From Phoronis australis (Eukaryota > Phoronida > Phoronidae): a DNA stretch of 64,000 nucleotides. The notes under the pieces were generated by a model. It searched no databases, was not told the DNA's origin, and worked only from the letters and a program-made list of their open reading frames with translations. How positions within the stretch are numbered: the first letter of the stretch is position 1; every line of letters begins with the position of its first letter. The stretch is from NCBI GenBank assembly GCA_002633005.1, contig NMRA01000146.1:555981-619980 (forward strand), written 5' to 3'. Below, piece after piece: positions 1 through 10,890 of the stretch. A program made the position numbers and the translations under genes.

Positions 1-593
1 AAACAAAACCAAAAAGACAGTAAAATTTCGAAAATTGTAATAAAACATTAAAACCTGCGGCATTTAGGAAATGACTCTTCGTCAAGATATACCCAATTTG
101 CCGTTTTAACTGATATTGTTTTTAATGTATCAAATCAAACCGTGCTTTCGAAATTTAAGGCTGTAATTTTGTTAATGCCAGAGAAAACCCACTTCGGTGT
201 AATAATAAACACCAGGGATAAGAAAGTAGTCCCAGCAGTTGACCTTCAATTTCATGAGATTAGACATGCATGAATACACAGGGCATGATCCTTTACATTG
301 CACGAGACAGTAAATACATCACATGCACTAGATCTCGGGTTAGTCAGTTGAGTTTAACTGGTTTGAGTTGAACATGCAGCTGTTTTGAGTTAAGTTTGAG
401 TTGAGTCGTGTTGCAGCTACAGATTCAACAGAAAAAGCATTGGTATAAACAGCTACATGTAGAGAGACAGTTCCTGAAATAGGCTGAATAGTTTATCACG
501 TGTCAGAGCATGGCAACACTGGTGGGAGCATAGAACAGACATGACATCGATGGTTTTGTATATGTTTAACGTGGAAATTAATACGATCGATAT
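1..593. other. No gene seen; short TTGAGTT-rich tract
   Basis: No exon with credible splice sites was found on either strand. Around 345-412 the words TTGAGTT and GAGTTTAAC recur irregularly, a small degenerate simple repeat. The rest looks like ordinary AT-rich intergenic or intronic DNA. Confidence 0.5.
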
Positions 594-596
594 TAG

Positions 597-1725
597 ACAA
601 CGCCAGAAATTTGTAACATGCACTACTGCGCATGCGCTAAATCTTGCCAGCAGCCCTCCATAAGGAATAAACAAGAGCAGGCTATATAATCAGGAATTTG
701 TAAGCGAGGGGAGATAACTGCACAATTTGCCGATAGCCTGTCGCATAGAGTGTATGTTAAGATCTGTTACTGCCAAATATCAGCGTCATTGGTGAAAATT
801 TTTCCACATCTCTTGAAGTTTGAAGTTTGACCCATTCAGGCCTATGTTAACGATCGTCCAGAATCCCATATTTGAGCGCATAGCTCATTTTGAAGTCAAG
901 TTTGTGGCTGAATTCATTTTGCCATCGGATTTGCCGATAGCGGAGGTGATTACCAGGAGTACTCAGAGGTTGCTGGTCCAAATTTCATGCTGTTTTTCGA
1001 AAATTTTTCCATGTCTCTTGTGTTCAGAAAATGGATCCACGTACAGTGCTGTGAGATTAAATGTTGCCGATCGCCCGGCTGTCTTGCAATGGAATTTGCA
1101 CTCTGTATAGATGAGGGACTACCTCAGAATCGGTAAGAAACTGTTATGTTATTTTCTCATCCGGTATGAGTTTAGAAATACTTTCGAAATTTGAAAAAAC
1201 TCGGATTTTATACAGTTTTATGCAGGTTTTTCGCCTGTGAGTATAGTTGATACTGGTTATCTTCAAAATGTTGTTTCGTTTTGTGATCCACAGAACGTTG
1301 TCCTTTCGTCTTAATTTAATACTGTTACATTGGAGTGGATTCCGGACACAAATATGTATTGGCAAACATCTGAAGATTAATAAAAAGCGCTTTGGCAGCC
1401 CCCTTAAGGCAGCAAGCACACACCGGCTGGATGGTGTTCAATTCACTTTTGTTGTGCTTATGTGTAGGCCTAGAGCTGTGACCCCAATGACCCAGCTAGC
1501 ACTGTCATACTGTAGACTGTGGCGTTCCAGAAATTCCAAAGACTGTTATTTTGTAAACGTGACAAGTATTGCTCTGCAGACTATATATTGACTTCAGTGG
1601 GGATCACGGTACTAGCGCCCAAGCTCCCTGACCTTTAACCTTACTATGCGTTGTTACGATTGGTTAGGGACATGGCGCAAAGCGTCACCTAGGGGATCAA
1701 GAATGTTACAAATTTCTGGCGTTGT
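597..1725. mobile_element. 1.13-kb TIR DNA transposon remnant with TAG target duplication
   Basis: The left end begins ACAACGCCAGAAATTTGTAA and the right end is its exact inverse, giving 23 matching terminal bases (597-619 against 1703-1725). TAG stands immediately outside both ends (594-596 and 1726-1728), consistent with a 3-bp target-site duplication. No transposase is recognisable inside, so this is a non-autonomous or decayed element. Three-base duplications are known for PIF/Harbinger elements, but the terminal sequence alone does not settle the superfamily. It lies just 3' (minus sense) of the FN3-like exons. Confidence 0.75.
627..637. promoter_or_regulatory. NRF1-like palindrome inside TIR element
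   Basis: The sequence is TGCGCATGCGC, the palindromic core recognised by NRF1-type factors. It sits near the left end of the 597-1725 element. The same word occurs in two copies of an unrelated repeat at 6575 and 8267. Function is inferred from the motif only. Confidence 0.3.
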
Positions 1726-1891
1726 TAGTGAAGTGATTATATCAAACCAGTTTTCCGTCTATCGTCGCACCGAGGGCTATTAGAACCGATCGGTTGTAGC
1801 CTGCAACAGTGCCGCCACCCATCTACAGGGGGATTGTGACAAACGCGCATCACTCGGCGACAATAGGCAAGAACATGTAACAAGCTCTCAC

Positions 1892-2149
1892 CTGATTCAC
1901 TCGTATGAAATGCTATCGAAGCTGAAACTACATCATCCCATCCTGCCTTGACTGTTGTTATCGTAACATTGTACTCAGTAAAAGAAGTCAAACCAGTGCA
2001 ACGTTTGTTGGTAGCATAATTATCTGCAATGAAGTGATGTTTTCCGCAAGACACTTTGTAGCTATCTTTATTTCCAGCTGCTGCGGTCCAATTGACATCA
2101 ATTGTTGTCTCACCTCCAACCAGAGAGACAATAGTAGCTGCAGCCAGTT
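1892..2149 (-). CDS. Fibronectin type III-like domain exon (internal exon)
   Basis: This is an internal exon of 258 bp (86 codons), acceptor ...CTTTCTAG and donor TCAG|GTGAGA, phase 1 on both sides. The reading frame is open throughout. The product resembles an FN3 module: an early ETTIDVNWTAA strand with the usual Trp, a KDSYKVSC strand, then RCTGLTSFTEYNVTITTVKAG, matching the L-x-P-x-T-x-Y-x-V-x-V signature of FN3 domains with Pro replaced. It is presumably extracellular. Its neighbour at 2905-3162 has the same length and phase and is clearly homologous, so the pair arose by exon duplication. The gene identity is unknown; the exon probably belongs to the modular minus-strand gene(s) with the upstream PAN and olfactomedin exons, although this link is inference. 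Confidence 0.78.
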
Positions 2150-2904
2150 CTAGAAAGGTAGTAGCATACCAACTGATATGTGTCCATGTCTAACCCTGTT
2201 AAAACTCAGGGTTTAGCGAAACAATGTTTAAACGATTTCCCGGTGTTTTGTCAGATTAGCAAATTGTTATCAGTGCAGCTGTGTGTCATAAGGACACTCT
2301 TAAGCATTCAACAAAATGAAATGGTAACAAAAAACTGTTCGGTGCGGAAGACACTCTTCTTGCTTTGAGATGCAATTCCTTAAAATTAATTTACAGACGT
2401 TAACAGTTCTGTTAAAAACAGAAACGTATTTTCCACCCAATTGTTACTATAATTAACTACAACTTTATTTCCTAATTTGATAATGTTTTCAGCAACTACA
2501 AACTGAAAGTACAGTGATTATAGTTCAGGACACGAAATTTAGCATCAGTTCAAAACGACTAACGATAACTGGAAAAATTTCCAGATTGCTTATCGAAAAT
2601 GAGACCGATAAATAAATCAACTGCATCAATGGAAGTGCAACATTCCAGTCCCTCAAAAAGTGTGATTAAGTTATGATAATGAAACGATTTGTATACCATG
2701 TGCTACGTAACGACCATTTTTCCCGGGTCCAATGCCCAATTGAGGATCATTCATGGCATCGGCAAACAGACGACCATCCACGAACGGGTGGCAAAATATT
2801 GATTCATTGGTCATTGGTTGGCAATTGTCTCACCATTGTCGTATGTAATACAACCTGCATTACTTGGCACATGTACACTAGAATATATAGCAACGAACAC
2901 TCAC

Positions 2905-3162
2905 TTGTTTTAGCCATCTTTGATGTCGAAACTGCATCAATCGATCCTGCCTTGATTGTTCTTATGGTGACGACGTACTCAGTTCCAGGAGTCAAGCCAG
3001 TACAACGTTTCTTGTTATCAGCCTTGTCAGCAATGAACTGATGGGTGCCGCATGAAACTTTGTACCTGTCTTTAGGTCCAGCCGCAGCACTCCAACTGAC
3101 GTCAATTGTTGTTTCACTTCCAACCACAATGGTAATTGTAGCTGCAGCAAGTGTTTTAGCGT
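2905..3162 (-). CDS. Fibronectin type III-like domain exon (internal exon)
   Basis: This internal exon is 258 bp, phase 1-1, with acceptor TTTGTGTTAG and donor ACAA|GTGAGT. The translated module begins LAAATITIVVG (about residues 5-15) and contains ETTIDVSWSAAAG with the core Trp, YKVSCGTHQFIAD, and the signature LTPGTEYVVTIRTIKAG, a good FN3 F-strand match (L-x-P-x-T-x-Y-x-V-x-I). It keeps a pair of Cys residues (in YKVSC and KKRCTG) shared with the exon at 1892-2149, which suggests an extra disulphide. The 755-bp intron to the next exon contains nothing recognisable. The module is probably for cell-surface or matrix recognition, but no specific gene is recognised. Confidence 0.8.
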
Positions 3163-3539
3163 CTAACACAAATGTAAAGACACGCATTAAACAAAATAAT
3201 AGGACAACGAATAGCATAGGTATACGCCCATATTGTTCAACATGAACAGAGCAGACATTAACCTTGCGGATTTATAATACCCAAGAGACAGTTTTATTTC
3301 ACTTAAAAATGTCAATAAGTGAGGATATAAAACAAACTCCTCTAGAATTGAATTCCATGAGAATCGACCGATGAGTTTGGTGTATGCCGACGATGAGGTC
3401 AACCAATTGTAATAACAATGAAGCACGTTACTATTGATATTTGTCTGAAAATTAGGGCCGTGTCTCACCTACAATTAACACAAAACTTTCTGACAGAGAG
3501 GCACTGAAGGCATATGAATTAACTGTCACAGGGGTTACA

Positions 3540-4440
3540 ACGCGCACAAATATTCACAATTTCAAGAGGTGCTTTTGCACCTCATCAACACTTTTCCACG
3601 GTTTCATGAGTAGAGACGTGGCTGAAGAAAAAAAAACACGAAGGCGCACAGCATTCACTAAATCAAAAATCAAGCGAGATCTGTTTTTAGACTTTGCTTT
3701 ATTTACCAAATGGGAAGAAACATTTCAGGACTCTATAGATTAACAAGTAGAGGCACTGACATGCAGAGAGGGGCACAAAACACGCTGAAAAAGTCATTTT
3801 GGAGGTTTTAAATTTTCCATTACTCCTGAATTGATCAACAGCTTTAAATAAAATCAAAAAGTAATGCACATAGCATGTTATAATGTGTCTTTCCATGTCC
3901 TTCTGATGAAATTGGTACTTTGGTTTGCTTCCATTAGCATGGGAATAACATTACTTAGCCTTGTTTATTCATTGTGTGCGTCGTGGAAGCTGATAATAGT
4001 GTGCGTTTAACAGTACGACTCGCGCGGGGCAATTTCAATGGACTTGAATTTTATTGATTATCAGGGGCCATGGGCGCACAGTTCGCAGTAATATACACAC
4101 ACGTTCCTACTCAGACAAAAAAGGTGCTTTTTTTTCTTCTGAAAAGCATTACCCTTTTTCTACACTTAGTTTTTTAAGACCTCAGTGCCCTATAGTTTAA
4201 AAAAAATGGTTGGGTCTTTTTGTTGTACTCGAAATCGAACTTAAAATTACAGAATTGCACGAACATGAACGTAGACGACAGTATATTAGACTAAAATAAA
4301 ATACACATACATCTCGAGTTTGTACTGACCTAGGATAGAAATTGTTAAAAAGATCTCGAATTTTATTCTGAGAAAACGATTAAATATCAGGCCCCCACAC
4401 GGTTGTTTCTAACGTGGACACTTGGCATGGACCATTTTTA
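3540..4440. repeat. Diverged duplicated block, copy A
   Basis: This block shares an ordered series of short matches with 5100-5560 (for example AGGCGCACAGCATTCA, AATCAAGCGA and AACAAGTAGA) and, in its later part from about 3770, with 8845-9510 (GCTGATAATAGTGTGCG against GCCGATAATAACGTGCG, and later GGTTGTTTC). The order is kept, so these are diverged copies of one segment. No coding sequence was recognised; it may be a decayed transposon or a duplicated intron or 5' segment. Confidence 0.5.
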
Positions 4441-5099
4441 TAATTTTGCCAGGACCGCAAAATGCCACATCAAACGGGTTTCTATATCAATATTGCCCGT
4501 ATTACAAATGTTACAAATTCGTAAACTTTAGGGCTTATCATTTCACGGCCAATTTTAATTTTAAATTGAAGAGTTAAACGTCTAAAATACATTTTCGCAT
4601 AGTAAAATACCAGTTTTGAGATGATGAAGCATTTGTTTTTAAGCTGATGAGTTTACATGCACAATAGTGTTCGGTAGCAAATATCACTTGAGACAAGTTT
4701 TGTTGATCAGGAAGCTGAACAAATTATGGATCTTCCCATACGATGTCTCACGAGAGTCCAAGTATCGGACAACTGAACTCTCCTTCATTTTGGATGTAAG
4801 ACTGCGTGTAATTTCCATTGACCATGGGTGACACGTTTTCGCAGGTCATGTACGAAAAGAACGTGATGTACACCTACAAGTATTGCCCATTTAAACCGTG
4901 GCGTTCTACCAATCAGCTTGGTCTATGGCAAAGAAGACGTCAAAGAATCGGAGTTTCCCCAATAAAGCAAGTCACCGGTGTCACTTTGCTGAAATTTACA
5001 GGTACGTCCCATTTGTAAGGAGCAAAACTTCACAAAGACAATTCAGCATTTTGGCAGAGAAAAATGGAAGACAAATACATCAACTACCTCAACGGGATA
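4441..5099. other. No gene seen
   Basis: The stretch is AT-rich, with no exon-like frame having both splice sites and no clear terminal repeats. It lies between two diverged duplicated blocks. Confidence 0.4.
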
Positions 5100-5560
5100 C
5101 AGCGCTATACACATATTCACAACATCGGCAGGTTTTATATCCCTAATAAAAACATACAACCTAAATGTAAGCTTCATAAGTATTTTACATAGTTACATAC
5201 AGTAAGTAGAAACGGGGTTGTACAAAAACAAATTACCCCGAGGGCGCACATCATTCAACTAAGCAACGGAAAATCAAGCGATCGTCGTTCAGTCCTCCAC
5301 ATGACCAACTTGCCAAATGTTATATATATCCATGTACAAACCGTGATGATAAACAAGTAGACGTAACACGTGATACTGTTGAAGATTGAAAAAAATATAA
5401 TTAAGAATAGAGATCACCAAAGCAATTGGATATGTCCGGAAACCGTCGACAACTGTTCTCTCCCCAACATGCTCTTAATATTCCAAAGAGATGTGCTAAA
5501 GAATTTGTTAGATAGTGTGGCTGGCGCAAACAAAACAGGGATTACAATTTGGTGAGCTCA
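5100..5560. repeat. Diverged duplicated block, copy B
   Basis: This shares with 3540-3760 a series of matches including ACAAATTACC-like flanks, GAGGGCGCACATCATTCA, AATCAAGCGA and GATAAACAAGTAGACG. Homology is recognisable only as an ordered set of short words, so it is old. No gene product is evident. Confidence 0.42.
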
Positions 5561-5737
5561 TAATAGTCGTAATTATTAGAAAATAATTGGCAACCGTGAT
5601 CTCCGTAACAAGATCGCTTCACACAATTTTGGAAATGCATCGAGGAGCTTGGTAGAACATAGAGTAGGCACAGCAAAAACTGAAATCGTAACTGACGGGC
5701 TTCACAGTACATGAACATGTAAATGAAAGCGCTCCGA

Positions 5738-6055
5738 GGAGTGAACCTTGGCGAAATTAACCAAAAAGATAACGATAAAGATGATGACGAAGATGACGAA
5801 TATGACGACGATGGTGGCGAGGATGTACAAAAGAAGTAATAACATACACGTGATGAAGTAGAAGTTCGAAATCAGTAAGACAAAGGCTACAATCTTCAGC
5901 GACACTTGGCGAAATTAACGGAAAAGACAACTACGGAGATGATGACGAAGATGATGACGAATATGATTATTGTGGTGGCGATGATAAAAAACATCACAAC
6001 ATTCATTTGACGAAGTTAGATGTCATAAATCAATAAGAAATAGGCTACAGTCTAG
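5738..6055. repeat. Two tandem ~160-bp units with a GATGACGAA microsatellite core
   Basis: Each unit starts with TTGGCGAAATTAA (near 5749 and 5907), runs into a GAT/GAC/GAA-rich tract (GATGATGACGAAGATGA), then a segment ending in AATCAGTAAGACAAAGGCTACA or a close match. A third related unit begins at about 6905 (TTGGCGGAACTAATC) and a fourth fragment is near 7600. The purine-triplet tract can be read as a long Asp/Glu/Asp run, but no stable gene structure supports coding. Confidence 0.6.
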
Positions 6056-6097
6056 TTCAATAGAAGATAAACCAACATCATTGCAGCAAGAGCGCTC

Positions 6098-7052
6098 AAC
6101 AAAGGAACAGCGTTATCAGAAAATCTCAAATAACTCAAAAAGTAGACGTCCTAGCGAAAAATGGAAAACATCTTCTGAAAGCCCGTTCAAAATTCTATCT
6201 AAACTGATGGTATCGCCTAATTCCGTAATTTTTTCGAAAAAAATGAAAATTTGCGTTTTTTTAAGAAATTCAAAGTCAAATAACTCGAAAACGGTAAGAC
6301 TGAGAAAAAAATTGTTACAGGCCATTTGAAAGAATATACTTCAAAGAATCCACATGCAAAAAATCACGTCTTTTTCTCTTCCCGTTTAAAATCGCACTCC
6401 AGCACGACTGAAAATGGGTCAACATCCACCAGATCCGCCATCTTGAAAGCAACTTCCGGTTTGTTGGCATTGTATAATAGCATGTCATAAGAAACTAACA
6501 CCTGTAAAAATTCGAAGGAAGTGGTCTGATAATGCGCCCTCTACAGGAGAAAACGTTTTAGGCCAAAATCGAGGTGCGCATGCGCGATCGCCGATATTTC
6601 CGCCGTCTTTAAACAGAAGTGAACAATTTCCAGTATACTTGTAGCAAACTTCCAGTGCATTTACTGTGCCAATTCTTAGCCTTTTAGGTAAAAGATTGTA
6701 GCCTCCAGAAGCATTTCAACTTTTAAATGAAAACAAAATGGCCGCCACAGCCGCCATCTTGGATCCGATTTTGACGAAAAACAATAGGCTTCCAGAACTT
6801 CCGGATATACGTGTTATATGTAAATTTCGTGATGATCGGACGAAAATTGCGACCTGTATCGTGCGAACAAACAAACAAAACGAGAGCGCTCGGAGGAGCG
6901 ACACTTGGCGGAACTAATCGAAAAGACGACGATGAGGGAGACGACGACAATCAAGACGATCACGGCGGCAATTATGAATAAGACGATAACACGATAACAT
7001 TCATGTGACTAGCGAAGAAATCAAATAGAGAGCAGACAATCAACTACAATAA
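6098..7052. repeat. Interspersed repeat unit, copy 1
   Basis: The unit begins at a GAAAATCTC...AACTCAAAAAGTAGAC word, includes GAAAGCCCGTTCAAAATTCT, a CTCTACAGGAGAAAACGTTTTAG segment, an NRF1-like palindrome (6575), AAAATGGCCGCCACAGCCGC and GCGACCTGTATCGTGCGAAC, and ends at the TTGGCGG unit that runs into the gap. The same words occur in the same order at 7795-8580. It looks like a non-autonomous transposon or a duplicated regulatory segment. It contains no credible exon. Confidence 0.65.
6575..6585. promoter_or_regulatory. NRF1-like palindrome in repeat copy 1
   Basis: The sequence is TGCGCATGCGC. It is at the equivalent position to the one in repeat copy 3 (8267), so it has been conserved between otherwise diverged copies. 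A regulatory role is possible but unproven. Confidence 0.3.
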
Positions 7053-7451
7053 NNNNNNNNNNNNNNNNNNNNNNNNNNNNNNNNNNNNNNNNNNNNNNNN
7101 NNNNNNNNNNNNNNNNNNNNNNNNNNNNNNNNNNNNNNNNNNNNNNNNNNNNNNNNNNNNNNNNNNNNNNNNNNNNNNNNNNNNNNNNNNNNNNNNNNNN
7201 NNNNNNNNNNNNNNNNNNNNNNNNNNNNNNNNNNNNNNNNNNNNNNNNNNNNNNNNNNNNNNNNNNNNNNNNNNNNNNNNNNNNNNNNNNNNNNNNNNNN
7301 NNNNNNNNNNNNNNNNNNNNNNNNNNNNNNNNNNNNNNNNNNNNNNNNNNNNNNNNNNNNNNNNNNNNNNNNNNNNNNNNNNNNNNNNNNNNNNNNNNNN
7401 NNNNNNNNNNNNNNNNNNNNNNNNNNNNNNNNNNNNNNNNNNNNNNNNNNN
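7053..7451. other. Assembly gap (399 N)
   Basis: A run of N. It falls inside a repeated region: sequence just before it (CACGATAACATTCATGTGACTAG) recurs just after it near 7600. The gap therefore probably marks an assembly collapse or ambiguity in tandem repeats, and its true size is uncertain. Confidence 0.98.
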
Positions 7452-7478
7452 AAAGCCAGCCAGCTGCGTGCATACGTG

Positions 7479-7670
7479 ACCGAAGGAACAACGGTATCCG
7501 AAAATCTCGAATAATTCAAAAAGTAGTGGTCGTAGCGCAAAATGGAAATTATCATCTGAAAGCCCGTTCAAAACTCTATCTAAAGTGGTAGTTTGTCAAA
7601 CACGATAACATTCATGTGACTAGCGAAGAAATCAAATAGAGAGCATACAATCAACTGCAATAAAGAACAA
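7479..7670. repeat. Interspersed repeat unit, partial copy 2
   Basis: The stretch from AACAACGGTATCCGAAAATC to TCTAAAGTGGTAGTTTG matches the start of copy 1 and copy 3, then switches to CACGATAACATTCATGTGAC, which is the end segment seen at 6990-7050. The copy is internally deleted. Confidence 0.6.
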
Positions 7671-7794
7671 TAGCTGGCGCAACATGACAGACGAGCCATG
7701 CTCTACAGTAGGACAGTGCTGGCTGGGTCAGTCTGGGTCAACTAGGCATAACCAAAACAAAGTGAACTGAAAGCCAGCCACCTGCGCGCTTGCA

Positions 7795-8580
7795 TAGGAA
7801 CAACGGTATCCGAAAATCTCGAATAATTCCAAAAGTAGACATCGTAGCGCAAAATGGAAAATATCTTGTGAAAGCCCATTCAAATTTCTATCTAAAGTGG
7901 TAGTTTGGCAAAAATCCAAACATTTTTCTAGAAAATTGAAAATTTGCCGTTTTTTGAAATTTAAGTCAAATAACTCAAAAACGGTTAGTCTGAGAAATAC
8001 GCTCTCCCAGACATTTTGAAAGGCCATACTTCAAGGAAACCACATGCAAAAATTCACGTCATTTGCTCTTCCCATAAAAAAATGCGACAACACAGCGATT
8101 GAAAGCGTGTGAACATGCTCCACAGCCGCCATCTTAGAAGTAACTTCCGGTCCAATATTTTTTTATAAAAGCTTATTAATCTCAACAAACACCTGACCAG
8201 TTTGAAAGTGATTGGTTTGCAATTGCACCCTCTACAGGAGAAAACGTTTTTAGCCATATTTCGGGGTGCGCATGCGCTACGTCCAATATTTACGCCATCT
8301 TTAACCGAAAGTCAAAGATTTTCTGCACACTTGTAGCACATGGGTACTAGAATAATTGTACAGATTTTGAGCCACGTACGTCGAAAAATGCGGCCTCTAC
8401 GAGTATTTGACTGTCAAATCGGATACAAAATGGCCGCCACGTCCGCCATTTTGTATCCGATCATGACCAAAAACAACAGCGTTCTAGTACATTTCAATCT
8501 ACTTGTTCTGTGCAAATTTCGTGAAAATCGAACGAAGTTTGCGACCTGTAGAGTGCGAACAAATAAAAAACTTGACGACA
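7795..8580. repeat. Interspersed repeat unit, copy 3
   Basis: This has the same order of blocks as copy 1: GGTATCCGAAAATCTCGAAT, GAAAGCCCATTCAAA, CTCTACAGGAGAAAACGTTT, an NRF1-like palindrome at 8267, AAAATGGCCGCCACGTCCGC and GCGACCTGTAGAGTGCGAAC. Copy 1 and copy 3 are collinear over about 780 bp with many substitutions. No gene is supported here. Confidence 0.65.
8267..8277. promoter_or_regulatory. NRF1-like palindrome in repeat copy 3
   Basis: The sequence is TGCGCATGCGC, collinear with the site at 6575. Confidence 0.3.
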
Positions 8581-8589
8581 GAGCAACAT

Positions 8590-8670
8590 ACTTGTCGGAA
8601 TTCGAAGAATTCCGCCAAGTAAAAACTTAGTGCAAGAGCAACATACTTGGCGAAATTTATTTCGCCAAGT
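8590..8670. repeat. Two tandem hairpins built from inverted TTGGCGAAAT ends
   Basis: The first hairpin (8590-8620) reads ACTTGTCGGAATTC, a two- to three-base turn, then GAATTCCGCCAAGT. The second (8645-8670) is ACTTGGCGAAAT-TT-ATTTCGCCAAGT, twelve perfect pairs around two bases. Both are preceded by GAGCAACATA, so they form a tandem duplication with a ~55-bp period. The stem equals the TTGGCGAAATTAA word that starts the repeats at 5749, 5907 and 6905, so these may be abutted ends of that repeat family. Confidence 0.75.
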
Positions 8671-8844
8671 AATTAAAATGGACTGTGTCACTTGGCTCCA
8701 AATCCTGCAAGAAGAGATTCGTCACCTACGGGTATTCTTACCTTGATACCATAGGTGATGGTAGTTTTAAAGTTTCAAAATGTTGTGGCCCATTTTTTGT
8801 AAATAGGGTAACAAAATTTGCCATGAAATTGTCGTTGGCCCGTT

Positions 8845-9510
8845 GGCTGAAAAAGGGAACTGATGAGTCTCTAAAATTTCAGTAACTCCATAACTGTTCA
8901 ATGGTTTTCCAAAATTCTGAGAATTGATGTATGTGACACGTTGAAATGTATCACTTCATATGCTTATGACGAACTTATATTTTGCTTTACTAATATTACC
9001 ATTGGACTAACGTTACCTAGCGCTGGTCATTCGCAGTCGGATTCGTGTAAGCCGATAATAACGTGCGTTGTGCACTACGTCTGCGCTGCACTTTCATGGC
9101 TCGCGCGTGACGAGTTGATTGAATTTTAATTTTATTAAGCATACGAATCAACGGCCCATTACTTTAAAATATAAACACTGTATGCACACTTGCAAACGTT
9201 TACAAAATTCAGCGTTTGGCATCTGAAACTCTTTAGCCTTTGTATAAAAGTTGAGTTGGTTTTTTAAGTATTCACTGCTCTAGAGTGAAAAGAGACCAAA
9301 TATCAGGGCTAATCGCTGTACTCGAAAGCGAAATTATAGGGCTTTACAAACAACAAGGTGAAGCAAAATATACTTAATAGTATAAAAACATTCATTGAAT
9401 TCGCAATAAAGTAGAATAGAAAATGTCAACAAGTATCTTGGATTTGATTTTAGAAATAAAAACTGGACCTCTGGCTCTGCCATGGTTGTTTCAGAACGCG
9501 ACCACGAGTT
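8845..9510. repeat. Diverged duplicated block, copy C
   Basis: This block is collinear with 3770-4440: GCTGAAAAAG, AATTTCAGTAACTCC, GCCGATAATAACGTGCGTT, GAATTTTA...TTATTAAGC, CTGTACTCGAAAGCGAA and ATGGTTGTTTCAGAACG. No coding frame is conserved between copies, which argues for duplicated non-coding or transposon DNA. Confidence 0.5.
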
Positions 9511-9711
9511 ACATGTACGGGCGCATTCGTTGAAGTTTCCACAGAATTTACTTTAAAAATCTTTTTCGTCCAAAGTTTACTCTCTATTATTCTAAAAAAT
9601 GTGCTTCATTCATCGTGCACCACCTTTTAATGAATGACAGAATGAATTGTCTTCTCACCTACGTACTTCGTCGTTTGCCATCTAGCATTACCTGACTCTT
9701 CCATGACTAAC

Positions 9712-9903
9712 CTGTTCAGTCAGAAATTCGCCGACTCTGGGTAGTACTAGTCCGTACTCTGTCACAGACCTTGCTTTGTGAGGTAGTTTCCTGTATCTCA
9801 AATGTTCGGTGGTGTCTTTGACATAACTCGCTAAAGCACAAAGCTTTTGTGATCGGATTTTTTGCAGAATAAACTCTAAAGGAACATGAAGGCCCATCGA
9901 CAT
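9712..9903 (-). CDS. Possible first coding exon, product unknown
   Basis: The 64-codon frame starts at an ATG in the sequence ACGATGTCGATGG and ends at a donor GAACAG|GTTAGT, phase 0. The peptide starts MSMGLHVPLEFILQKI and continues through a mixed-charge stretch (KDTTEHLRYRKLPHKAR) to VLPRVGEFLTEQ, which looks protein-like rather than random. A second overlapping frame starts at ATGGCGGACG with a better start context but hits a stop after 65 codons. I do not recognise the family. No following exon was found at lower coordinates, so the call depends on one donor site and on amino-acid texture. Confidence 0.35.
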
Positions 9904-9933
9904 CGTCCGCCATCTTGTCTTTTTAAAATACAC

Positions 9934-10890
9934 TTGATTCTCTCAAAATCAGTCATTACAAATATCAATTCTTACTCGTTTAATCTTAAAGGCATTTATT
10001 TCCATTTAAAAGTTCTACAGAGTTTTTAAATTAACCTGATAATGTAAAAGAAATGAAAGAATACAAGAGGCTTTCACGTACATTTTATACAACCTCAAGC
10101 TTACCCTCAACTGACTCCCTCAGTGAGCAAAGCTCATCGGGTTCATTTTTCATACTAGCCGCGTAATAAACCTTGAAAACATATTGTTTTCATTTGAAAG
10201 AGTTTAGACTTTGTTTCTGCAACTATTTAAAGCTCACTTGTTGCCTAAAAGTTTGTTCAAATGGTCTGTAAACTCTGCTCGTAATTTCCAAGCTATGAAA
10301 GTAGACAGTTTTGCAAGACAGTTTTCACTCAAGTGCAAAGTTGAGGCAAGATTTTCTATTTCTCAGTCATCAAGACTAACTCTTTTACTGTATGTTTAAA
10401 ACATCACAAAAGGCTACAAGGTGTTTTATGGCAGTAAGGAGGTCACAAAAATGGCCCAGTAAAATTAGCCCCAAAAAGTGGTCTGTGGATTATCTCCCCT
10501 GTCTATCACAACACTTTCAGATTTTAATAAATGGCACAGTATACGTTGGTTATTTCAGCCACCAAAATATAGCTTTTGATCTATTTTGTATATTACTCAT
10601 TTTTGTTGCTGAAAACATGCGATTTTTGAGACAGCTAACATGCCTAATTGTGCCAATTTGTGTTATCATGCTCCAGCGGCGAAATTAGGGGTCATTGGGT
10701 GCACAAAATTTGGCATTTGGGTTTTTGTTAGGATAACTACCCATGTACAAAAAATGAAGTTGCTTTAAATTTTGATGTATAGAGTGATTTTTGAAAATCT
10801 ACTGGTTTTTATATGGATTGCCTCTTGATTCTTTCTTTAGATTTTACCCGTATTTTTTAAAGTAAACAGATGGCGCTGCCTACCCACGAA
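9934..10890. other. No gene seen
   Basis: AT-rich sequence without exon-like features. It leads into the 5' part of the LINE; some of it, for example GCTCCAGCGGCGAAATTAG near 10670, may already be LINE or another repeat. Confidence 0.4.

Noticed and set aside
820-1110. 96-codon plus-strand frame
   Set aside because: Lies inside the TIR element 597-1725 and shows no domain or transposase motif; treated as chance.
6081-6329. Lys/Ser-rich frames on both strands in the interspersed repeat
   Set aside because: The frame is not preserved in the other copies of the repeat (7.5 and 7.8 kb), so it is not coding.
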